Source of the DNA: Varibaculum cambriense DSM 15806
GTDB taxonomy: Bacteria > Actinomycetota > Actinomycetes > Actinomycetales > Actinomycetaceae
Assembly (NCBI RefSeq): GCF_000420065.1
Contig: NZ_ATUF01000006.1
Coordinates: 1 to 64,000 of the forward strand
Length of the DNA: 64,000 nt
Direction: 5' to 3'
Shown here piece by piece: positions 57,367-64,000 of this stretch. The first letter of the stretch is position 1; each line of letters begins with the position of its first letter. The notes beneath the pieces are model-generated. The model saw only the letters and a program-made list of their open reading frames with translations. It was not told the origin of the DNA and ran no database searches. Made by a program: the position numbers and the translations under genes.

Positions 57367-57412
57367 AAGTTTCCGCCGGCAACCCCTAGTTGCCGGCGGA
57401 AACTTATTTTTT
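57367..57412. terminator. ileS terminator
   Basis: A perfect 17-bp stem (57367-57383 with 57389-57405) around a 5-nt loop, followed by ATTTTTTAG on the plus strand. It also has an A-run on the other side, so it can end the convergent DeoR gene. Confidence 0.95.
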
Positions 57413-57424
57413 AGACTAGGCGGA

Positions 57425-58204
57425 TTAATCTGCGACTAGCACTTCGAGTCCGCTATCTTTGAGTTCGTTGTGTGCCCAATCCGGGGTATCCCCATCGATA
57501 ATCGCAGTATCGAAGTCGCTGAGGGGACCTACTTTAAACAGGGCAGAACGCCGGAACTTAGAAGCATCAGCCACCAGTATTTTGCGCCGCGAGGCAGCTA
57601 GCAGCGCCCGTTTAAATTTCGCCACTTGCTGATCGGGGTGGAAGCAATAACCGTGATTGATAGCAGTGGCAGACATGATGCAAACATCAATGTTGAGTTG
57701 GCTGACTGCTAGTTCAGTTAAATCTCCAAAATAAGCATCTGCCCAAGTTTCGTAGGTACCTCCCAATAAGATCAGGCGTACTCCCTTTTGCTCTCGTATC
57801 CGTTGCGCCAGGAACTCGGCATTGGTAATCACCGTCAGCGGAGCCAGGGATTCTAAATTTTCCACTAGGGGAAGATTCGTGGAGGAATCATCTAAGGCCA
57901 GCGACATGCCACTGCGCAAAAATTTTCGCGATAACCGGGCAAATTTGGATTTTACCGGAGCGTTAGTCGCGATTCGCAAGCGCGCCGAGGCCTCGATCAG
58001 CGAAGACTCAACCGCGGTTATTTCTTTCCGGTTTAGCTGCACTAAACCGCTCTTTTCCAGCTCGGCGATATCGCGGTAGACCGTCATTTCCGAAACGCCC
58101 AGCTCTGCTGCCAACTCTTCTACGCGCGCCGCACCGCCTCGCGCCACCTGCTTTAAAATCAGCTGTTGGCGCGAGGCGGGAGTGGACTTAGTGCTCTCAG
58201 GCAC
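57425..58204 (-). CDS. DeoR family transcriptional regulator
   Basis: A 259-aa DeoR regulator. The HTH is near residues 18-40 (VEELAAELGVSEMTVYRDIAELEKSG), followed by the sugar-phosphate sensor domain. It overlaps the gpsA-like gene by 8 nt and shares an operon with it and the FGGY kinase. It should repress its own operon in the absence of a sugar phosphate. The ligand is unknown. Candidate operators lie at 60900-60938. Confidence 0.88.
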   Translation of the reverse strand: MPESTKSTPASRQQLILKQVARGGAARVEELAAELGVSEMTVYRDIAELEKSGLVQLNRKEITAVESSLIEASARLRIATNAPVKSKFARLSRKFLRSGMSLALDDSSTNLPLVENLESLAPLTVITNAEFLAQRIREQKGVRLILLGGTYETWADAYFGDLTELAVSQLNIDVCIMSATAINHGYCFHPDQQVAKFKRALLAASRRKILVADASKFRRSALFKVGPLSDFDTAIIDGDTPDWAHNELKDSGLEVLVAD

Positions 58205-59243
58205 GAGGTAGCACCGCTTTCGCTACTACATCCTTAACCGGCAGATCCTCAGATTCTAGAATCTGGTTTACTGCTGCCAGTAGCGGCAGCTGGTCTTTGA
58301 TTTCACTAGCGTGTTGCTCCACGAACTTGGCGGCCAAGCCAGCTGCTGGAACTCCTTCGACGGTTTGCTCCAGGCGATCCATTTCCGCGAGCGCCTCTTT
58401 GGGGTTTTCGCCTCGTCCCAAACGCACCCCGTAGACCTTGTTACGCCCCGAAAGGCCAGTAACTTCTAGGTCGCCAACCCCCGGCAGGCCGAAAGCAGTT
58501 TCCATCTTGGCGCCTTGCGACTGCCCCAATAGAGACATTTCCTTGACCGCCTGGGTGAAAGTGGCGGCTTTCAGATTGTGGTGGGGGATACCGGTGGCCT
58601 CTTCTAGACCATCGGCAATCCCCAGGGCGATCGCATACACGTTCTTCATCGGGGCACAAATCTCCACTCCGACTTCATCATCGCTGTATTCGATAGCGTA
58701 GTTTTCAGTGCATGCTGCGGTGGCATATTTCTTGGCTACTGCCAGATCCTTACAACCAAAAATGGTGGCCGTGGGTTTGCGGCCCGCGCATTCATTGGCT
58801 TTAACCGGTCCGGCGATCGCTACGATCGGGGGCAGCTGGTCGTAGCCGTTTTCTTTTGCGATCCGGCGAATAGCGGTGGGCAGCTGCTCAATAATTCCTT
58901 TTTCATCGGGGCAGAACCCTTTAGAAGTCAGCCAGATGGCATCAGCCTTCGCCATTCCTGCCAGCGCCATTTCGGTAATCTTAGGGACTCCGGTAGAGGC
59001 CACCGACATGACCACCACGTTAGCGCCTTCCAAGGCTTGAGCGAGCTGGTCACTTCGATAGGTTTTTACTCCCTTAGCCAAGGGCTCCTTGGTGCGCGGA
59101 TGGGGTTTTCCGGCTTCAACTGCATCCAGTAGATGGTCATCTAACCAAGTTCCCCACAGGCGTACCTCCCAGCCCGCATCGGCAACCGGAGTACACAGGG
59201 CAGAGCCCATAGCGCCCGCCCCTAGAACAGTAATAACACTCAT
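58197..59243 (-). CDS. gpsA: NAD(P)-dependent glycerol-3-phosphate dehydrogenase family protein
   Basis: A 348-aa GpsA-family protein. It has the Rossmann motif GAGAMGSAL at residue 8, the catalytic Lys in APMKNVYAIALG near 194, and the dimer motif GLPGVGDLEVT near 252. Family role: reduction of dihydroxyacetone phosphate for phospholipid synthesis. Here the gene is in an operon with an FGGY kinase and DeoR, so its substrate may instead be a polyol or sugar phosphate. GAGG lies about 4 nt before the ATG. Confidence 0.82.
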   Translation of the reverse strand: MSVITVLGAGAMGSALCTPVADAGWEVRLWGTWLDDHLLDAVEAGKPHPRTKEPLAKGVKTYRSDQLAQALEGANVVVMSVASTGVPKITEMALAGMAKADAIWLTSKGFCPDEKGIIEQLPTAIRRIAKENGYDQLPPIVAIAGPVKANECAGRKPTATIFGCKDLAVAKKYATAACTENYAIEYSDDEVGVEICAPMKNVYAIALGIADGLEEATGIPHHNLKAATFTQAVKEMSLLGQSQGAKMETAFGLPGVGDLEVTGLSGRNKVYGVRLGRGENPKEALAEMDRLEQTVEGVPAAGLAAKFVEQHASEIKDQLPLLAAVNQILESEDLPVKDVVAKAVLPRA

Positions 59244-59258
59244 TGTTCCTCTTTTCTC

Positions 59259-60833
59259 TTATAGCTCGGCCGCTGGGGACTCGGGCCTAGTGGATGGATA
59301 CTTGCGCGACAAGTCATGTAAATCTTCGAAAATGTCTTGCAAACGCGGATAAAGTTTGCGCTGCACGCTGGCTACTTCCTGGTAGCGCTGGTGGAGCTCC
59401 ATATTCGGTTCAATGGTCTCGCCATAGTGTGCCATCTTGCCAGCGGCGGTGGCCACGTCATTGGTGCCGTAGACCCCGGTAGAGGCCATAGCCAGTACTG
59501 CAGCTCCCAGGGCTGAAATTTCATCTTCGAGGCAAACAGTAATCGGCAAACCGGTGCAATCCGACATGATCTGGCGCCACAGCCTCGAACGGGTACCCCC
59601 ACCCATGGCGCGCAGTCCTTCGAGTTTGACTCCGGTACCCTTTTCGATCGAATCCAGGTTCAAACGCATTTCGAAGCCGATCGACTCTAAAATAGAACGA
59701 TACATGTGAGCCCGAGAGTGGGTGCCGCGCCAGCCAACTACTGCCCCGCGAGCTACCGAATCCCAGTAGGGGCTTTGTACCGCATTCCAATACGGCAAGG
59801 TGATCAAGCCTTCACAGCCGGGCGGAATCTGAGAGGCAGCATCATCGAGGGCGGGATCCGGCTCGCCTAGCAGTTTCGGGTCACCAAGCGCTTCCCTAAA
59901 CCAACCGGCCAGGTAGGATCCGGAGGACTGGAGTACTTCGAATACGTAGTTTCCGGGGATTCCAGACACGTGGGTGCGGAATACCGGGTCGTAGCGATAC
60001 TCCGGGGATTCTACGCCCGCGTTTACCGCGGTGCCCAGGTTGAGGAACGCTATTTCCGGGCTGGTGGCCGCAGCGCCGATCCCGGCGGCTTGTCCATCGC
60101 CCAGGCCGGCGATAATCGGGACTTCTTTAATTCCCCATTCGGCGGCCAGATCCGGCATGAGAGTTCCCATTGGTTTGGACGGTTCTACCAGATCGGCCAT
60201 CTGCTCGCGGGTTACGCCAGCGATTTCTAACAGCTCGGGAGCATAGTCGCGTTTTTGGACATCGAATAGACCGAGGGAATCGGTAGCGGCTTGCGAGGAT
60301 ACCCATTTACCGGTCAGGCGGAAGGCAATGTAACCGTGGACTTCCACCACTTTGTAGGCGTTTTTGAAAACTTCGGGTTCGTTTTCTTTAACCCAGGCCA
60401 TCTTGTAGATGCCGGGGGTAACCCCAGCCGGTTTACCGGAAAGTTGATGAATGTGTTCATTCCCGTATTTGCGGATCTGGTCGGTGGCGCGCCCATCTAG
60501 CCACAAAATCCCGTTACGTAGGGGGCGACCATCTTTATCAAAGGGGGCGAAGGATTCGCGTTGATGGGTGATGCCGATGGCGGCTACCCGTTCGCGATCC
60601 TTGGCGCTAATCTTGGATAGCACCTCGCCGATAACAGCGTAAACACTTTCCCACCAGCGTAAAGGGTTATGTTCGTAGTGATCCATAGCGGGGGTGTGGA
60701 GCTGGATATTGCGTTTGGCGGTATGCCATACGGTACCGGCGGCATCTACCAAAATAGCTTTGGAAGAGGTAGTTGAAGAGTCTATCGCTACCACCAGGGG
60801 TCCTTCGGACAGGCGGTGCTTTTCTTTAGTCAT
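59259..60833 (-). CDS. FGGY family carbohydrate kinase
   Basis: A 524-aa two-domain sugar/polyol kinase. Motifs seen are AIDSSTTSSKAILVD near residue 14, GITHQRESFAPFD, NGILWLDGRATDQ, GLGDGQAAGIGAAA and AMGGGTRSRLWRQIMSD. It phosphorylates an unknown polyol or ketose. The conserved order with GpsA-like and DeoR genes suggests a polyol pathway. ATG at 60833 has AAAGGAG about 10 nt upstream. ATG at 60842 is an alternative, one base after that site. Confidence 0.85.
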   Translation of the reverse strand: MTKEKHRLSEGPLVVAIDSSTTSSKAILVDAAGTVWHTAKRNIQLHTPAMDHYEHNPLRWWESVYAVIGEVLSKISAKDRERVAAIGITHQRESFAPFDKDGRPLRNGILWLDGRATDQIRKYGNEHIHQLSGKPAGVTPGIYKMAWVKENEPEVFKNAYKVVEVHGYIAFRLTGKWVSSQAATDSLGLFDVQKRDYAPELLEIAGVTREQMADLVEPSKPMGTLMPDLAAEWGIKEVPIIAGLGDGQAAGIGAAATSPEIAFLNLGTAVNAGVESPEYRYDPVFRTHVSGIPGNYVFEVLQSSGSYLAGWFREALGDPKLLGEPDPALDDAASQIPPGCEGLITLPYWNAVQSPYWDSVARGAVVGWRGTHSRAHMYRSILESIGFEMRLNLDSIEKGTGVKLEGLRAMGGGTRSRLWRQIMSDCTGLPITVCLEDEISALGAAVLAMASTGVYGTNDVATAAGKMAHYGETIEPNMELHQRYQEVASVQRKLYPRLQDIFEDLHDLSRKYPSTRPESPAAEL

Positions 60834-60899
60834 TTTTGGCATTCTCCTTTGAATGTGGAAGCTGACAATTCCAGGGTAACTAAGAAAAACCAAAAGTAC

Positions 60900-60938
60900 A
60901 ACAGTTTTACTGTTTTATTTAACATCTATTTTGTTAAA
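60900..60938. promoter_or_regulatory. Inverted repeats, likely DeoR operators
   Basis: AACAGT-ttt-ACTGTT at 60900-60914 and TTTAACA (60918-60924) with TGTTAAA (60932-60938) are two palindromes in the AT-rich gap between the FGGY kinase operon and folC. They are placed just upstream of the kinase start, as expected for operators of the DeoR regulator at the operon end. Confidence 0.55.
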
Positions 60939-61066
60939 CGACTGGAGTTAGGGACGTTTTGCTGTTTCGGGCAAGTAGAAACCGGACAGTTTTAGCAGCG
61001 AAGGGCTTAAAAGTTGGGAGGGCGGGCGCGCCCTCAGTAGGATATGAGCTGAAAAAGGGGGAGCAA

Positions 61067-62761
61067 GTGCATAATCAAGACGGTCAAGAGCGGCAGGTTA
61101 ACCCATACGAAGAGATTGCGAAGAAAGCTCATGGCGCCAGCGGAGGGATCGATCCCGATCTGCTGCCTTATCTGGCGGAAGCCGATCGCGAAGAACGTAT
61201 AGATTTGCCCATCAGCGACAACTTGGCAGACCAGCAGGATAGCGAGCGCCTGCGGGCAGCCCTACAAGCGGGGGGAATCGCGTTGCCCGAGGAGATCGTA
61301 GGTTCGGAAACTGCGCCGGAAGAAGAAAACCCAGAAAATAGCCGCGATAATTCCACGCCCGCCATGGCAATGGATTCGCCTACTTCTGATGAATCTTTGC
61401 AAGCGGATTTCGAGGTGGCGCAAGTCTATGCCCGGATCCTTTCTCGGCGTCCCGAATATAAGATTTCGCCGACTAAGGCCCGGATCGAGCGTGCCCTCGA
61501 TTATCTTTCGGATCCGCAGCTGTCTTATCCCAGTTTGCATATAGCCGGCACCAACGGAAAAACCTCTACCGCGCGGATTGCTGACAGCCTGCTAAGTGCC
61601 CAAGGTCTGCGGGTAGGGCGTTTTACCTCTCCGCATCTGGTGAGCGTTCGGGAGCGAATCTCGATTGATGGGGAACCGATCAGCCCCCAGGCGTTTTTGC
61701 AAGCCAATCAGGATGTGGAACCGATTATCGCCCTCGCCGATAAACAGGGCGAAAGTGCCGGTCAAGGCCGTCTTTCTTTCTTCGAATATCTAACCGCCTT
61801 GGCTTTCCAAGCCTTTGCTTCCGCTCCTATCGACGTGGGCGTAATCGAAGTGGGGATGGGGGGACGCTGGGATTCCACCAATGTCCTCGATAGCGCGGTG
61901 CAGGTGATCTGTCCGATTTCTTTTGATCATGAAAAATGGTTGGGGAGTACGCTCACGGAAATCGCCGGGGAAAAAGCGGGGATTATTCGGCCGGGTGCCA
62001 CGGTTATTTGCGGGCCGCAAGAAGCAGAAGCTCTCGAGGTTATCCGCGAAGTTTGCCGGGAGAAAAATGCGACTTTGCGTCTTTACGGAGAAGATTTCAC
62101 GGTTAGTGAGCAGAAAATGGCGGTCGGGGGACAGATGTTTACCCTCACCACCCCGGCAGCCAGCTATCAGGATCTCTACTTGCCACTTTTTGGTAATCAT
62201 CAGGCGGTTAACGCTGCCCTGGCAATAACGGCCGTAGAGGCACTGGGAGCAGGCAAAGTCCTTTCTGAGGAAGTGCTGGCAGCGGGGTTGGACGCCGCGC
62301 GTTCTCCCGGGCGCCTCGAGGTTTTGGGAGGCTCTCCTACAGTTATCGTCGATGCGGCACACAACCCGGCAGGAGCTGCGGCGCTTAGATCCGGGATTGA
62401 GGATGCGTTCGGGTTCCAAAAAGTAGTAGGCGTTTTTTCGGCGATGGGCGATAAAAACGTGGAAGGGATCCTCGCGGAAATGGAGCCGATGCTGGACGCG
62501 GTAGTGACTTTGCCGATGGAGGGCGAACGCGCCATGGAACCGGTGGAACTGGCAAAAATCGCGGGAGAAGTATTTGGGAGCGAGCAAACCTTCGCGGCGC
62601 CCAATCTTTTGGATGCAGTAGATCAGGCGGTCTCCCTAACAGAAGAAGGAAATCTTCCGGCTGACGCGGTGGGGATCGTGATTTTTGGTTCGGTAGTTTT
62701 GGCGGGGCAGGCTCGTCAATTACTTTCGGGGCGGCTCAAACCGGAAAATAATTCCCATTGA
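61067..62761 (+). CDS. folC: Folylpolyglutamate/dihydrofolate synthase
   Basis: A 564-aa Mur-ligase-family enzyme adding Glu to folates. It has the P-loop AGTNGKTSTARIAD near residue 163, FTSPHLVSVRERI, VGMGGRWDSTN, ISFDHEKWLGSTLTEIAGEK and DAAHNPAGAAALR. About 115 N-terminal residues before the ligase are acidic and low complexity, unlike the compact folC of other phyla. GTG 61067 has GGGGGAG 4 nt upstream. An in-frame TTG at 60959 would add 36 residues. Confidence 0.88.
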   Translation: MHNQDGQERQVNPYEEIAKKAHGASGGIDPDLLPYLAEADREERIDLPISDNLADQQDSERLRAALQAGGIALPEEIVGSETAPEEENPENSRDNSTPAMAMDSPTSDESLQADFEVAQVYARILSRRPEYKISPTKARIERALDYLSDPQLSYPSLHIAGTNGKTSTARIADSLLSAQGLRVGRFTSPHLVSVRERISIDGEPISPQAFLQANQDVEPIIALADKQGESAGQGRLSFFEYLTALAFQAFASAPIDVGVIEVGMGGRWDSTNVLDSAVQVICPISFDHEKWLGSTLTEIAGEKAGIIRPGATVICGPQEAEALEVIREVCREKNATLRLYGEDFTVSEQKMAVGGQMFTLTTPAASYQDLYLPLFGNHQAVNAALAITAVEALGAGKVLSEEVLAAGLDAARSPGRLEVLGGSPTVIVDAAHNPAGAAALRSGIEDAFGFQKVVGVFSAMGDKNVEGILAEMEPMLDAVVTLPMEGERAMEPVELAKIAGEVFGSEQTFAAPNLLDAVDQAVSLTEEGNLPADAVGIVIFGSVVLAGQARQLLSGRLKPENNSH

Positions 62762-62817
62762 GGACAAATTTCCGCAAGCAGTAAGCAATCTCTTAGTAAA
62801 TGTGAAAAGATATCAGC

Positions 62818-63840
62818 GTGACTTTAACCGTTGCAGTTGACGCCTATATGCTTGCAGAAGCTAACCTAGTAGGTTGGGCATGGGTGATTGACCAAGATAA
62901 TTGGGCATGCGGGTACGTAGAGGATTCCGCATCGATAACGCAAGCCCAATTTAGAGCGGTATTTTCTTTTGTGCGGCGCTGCCACCAGATTAACGAACCG
63001 TTGGTTATTTTCACTTCTTCCGAATACGTGGCGGCAGTACTGCAAACTTGGCGGCATCAATGGCGCAGTAATGACTGGCGCAAACTCGATGGGATGCCGG
63101 TTACTGATCTTTCGATTATTCGCAATATTGATCATTTTCTAGAGGGTAAATCTTTGCAAGTAGCCTGTGCGGGGTCTAAGGAACAAGCGCTGCTAACCCA
63201 GGCACATATTTATGCCCGCGAAGTGGTCTATGCGCATCGGGACGGCAAAGAAGTAAACCTAGGTCCCGGGGTTAACCCCGAATTGCTCAGTGGCCATTAC
63301 CAGCAGAATCTCGAGAATTTAGTGGTAAGCGAAGTGCCGCAGCCGAAGAACAAGCAAGATGTTCCCGATAACGTAACCAAGTTTCCCTGCTCCAACCGAG
63401 GCTCGGAGCCGGCAACTTCGTGGCGGGAAGGCCCCATTTCGGGGCCGGTTGCCGTTGGGGGATTGGGCTCTCCGGCACGGGGAGCCGCCGCCAATTTACG
63501 CTCTATCACCCAGGTAGTAAGAGACGAGGATCTGCGTTTTCAAAAGTATTGCGCCAGTGCTGACCGGGTAAAAATTAGGGAATTGATGCATCCGGATTTC
63601 ATGTCGATCGGGGAACTGGGGGTCCCAATTTCTAGTACGGAGGCGGCGGCGCTGCTCGCGGAAGATCCTCCTTCGCCCTCGGAAGTTGAAGTGCGCGAAC
63701 TGGGTACCCACACTGCCCAAGTGATTTATTTTGATTCAGATTCGGTGCAGTCTTGGATTTGGATCCGTTACCAAAACAATCAGGCACGCATGATTTTTCA
63801 GCAGATTACCAAGCGTCCCCCCGATATTTTTGGAATGTAA
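62818..63840 (+). CDS. Degenerate RNase H-like domain fused to an NTF2-like domain
   Basis: I do not recognise a named gene. Residues 1-145 follow the RNase HI order: LTVAVDAYM, then GWAWVI, ITQAQFRAVFSFV, VIFTSSEYVAAVLQTWRHQW, DWRKLDGMPV and ALLTQAHIYAREV. The first Asp (D8) remains, but the second acid (Glu48 of E. coli) is not aligned with any acid, the third Asp has become Ser (TSSEYV for TDSQYV) and the last Asp is lost. The domain should therefore bind rather than cut. A Pro/Gly linker follows (about 155-220). Residues 222-335 look like a DUF4440/SnoaL (NTF2-like) domain: RDEDLRFQKYCASADRVKIR, LMHPDFMSIGELG, WIWIRYQNNQARMIFQQITK. It lies after folC. Confidence 0.65.
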   Translation: MTLTVAVDAYMLAEANLVGWAWVIDQDNWACGYVEDSASITQAQFRAVFSFVRRCHQINEPLVIFTSSEYVAAVLQTWRHQWRSNDWRKLDGMPVTDLSIIRNIDHFLEGKSLQVACAGSKEQALLTQAHIYAREVVYAHRDGKEVNLGPGVNPELLSGHYQQNLENLVVSEVPQPKNKQDVPDNVTKFPCSNRGSEPATSWREGPISGPVAVGGLGSPARGAAANLRSITQVVRDEDLRFQKYCASADRVKIRELMHPDFMSIGELGVPISSTEAAALLAEDPPSPSEVEVRELGTHTAQVIYFDSDSVQSWIWIRYQNNQARMIFQQITKRPPDIFGM

Positions 63841-63855
63841 CTGCGGTTGTTGATG

Positions 63856-63874
63856 CGGGACTATCCCGTTTTTT
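63856..63874 (+). terminator. Terminator of the RNase H-like gene
   Basis: CGGGA (63856-63860) pairs with TCCCG (63864-63868) around CTA, followed by six T. The stem is short. Confidence 0.65.
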
Positions 63875-63941
63875 GTGGGTATTAAATTCTCTGGGTAATA
63901 GCGATGCTGCTTATTGTTCATCAGGGAAAATACGGCATAAA

Positions 63942-63982
63942 AATGTTCTTTGGCTCCGGGGAAACCGGAGCCAAAGAACATT
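63942..63982 (-). terminator. Terminator of a minus-strand gene beyond the window
   Basis: An 18-bp perfect stem (63942-63959 with 63965-63982) around a 5-nt loop. On the minus strand it is followed by TTTTTATGCC, so it should end a gene that lies to the right of the window and reads leftward. Confidence 0.8.
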
Positions 63983-64000
63983 ATCGGGACTATTAACTTT

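Noticed and set aside
61790-62587. 265-codon minus-strand frame inside folC
   Set aside because: The plus strand carries intact folC motifs; no ribosome site or family features on the minus strand.

Overview
This is a chromosomal window from a low-to-mid GC actinobacterium, most likely of the family Actinomycetaceae. A Varibaculum- or Actinomyces-like organism is the best guess. The evidence is the actinobacterial gene orders xerD-parA-scpA-scpB-rluB-cmk-der, pgsA-patA-pimA, and yebC-ruvCAB-yajC-secDF-apt-rel, together with an ANTAR response regulator, an actinobacterial-type Tgt and many start codons that look leaderless. The genus is inferred from sequence alone and is not certain.

Layout. 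Positions 1-2.7 kb form an accessory patch. It holds a cluster of TACGAAAC/GTTTCGTA motifs with a 28-bp perfect inverted repeat, the macrolide-resistance methylase erm(X) with its leader peptide and attenuator, a 3' fragment of an MmeI-like DNA methylase, iteron-like 21-nt repeats and three 23-nt-spaced repeats. From 2.7 to 11 kb lie chromosome maintenance and translation genes: YciI, xerD, parA, scpA, scpB, rluB, tyrA, cmk, der. From 11.3 to 19.5 kb: tRNA-Leu(CAA), an ANTAR response regulator, polA, rpsA, two uncharacterised membrane-anchored proteins and coaE. From 19.6 to 26.2 kb: queuosine genes (yhhQ, tgt, gluQ) interleaved with a split pyruvate formate-lyase operon (pflB, a separate glycyl-radical domain gene, pflA). 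From 26.2 to 33.6 kb: thrS, a HIT protein, phosphatidylinositol-mannoside synthesis (pgsA, patA, pimA), a PrsW protease and a Nudix hydrolase. From 33.6 to 43.3 kb: yebC, ruvCAB, yajC-secD-secF, apt and rel. From 43.2 to 53.8 kb: a hypothetical gene, a metallo-beta-lactamase-fold hydrolase, a DUF349 protein, an eukaryotic-type UDP-glucose pyrophosphorylase, a DEAD-box helicase, aspS, an SBF-type transporter, a second YciI and proC. From 53.8 to 64 kb: T-box-controlled ileS, a DeoR/GpsA-like/FGGY-kinase operon, folC, and a protein joining a degenerate RNase H-like domain to an NTF2-like domain.

The most notable points are: (1) pyruvate formate-lyase is encoded as two polypeptides, with the glycyl-radical domain a separate 83-aa gene; (2) a queuosine transporter, transglycosylase and tRNA-Asp(Q) glutamylating enzyme sit within about 6.5 kb; (3) the last gene carries an RNase HI-like fold that has lost most catalytic acids; (4) erm(X) sits in a small patch with plasmid-like repeats; and (5) a -10 hexamer lies exactly 6 nt upstream of the start codon at about ten genes, indicating widespread leaderless transcription.
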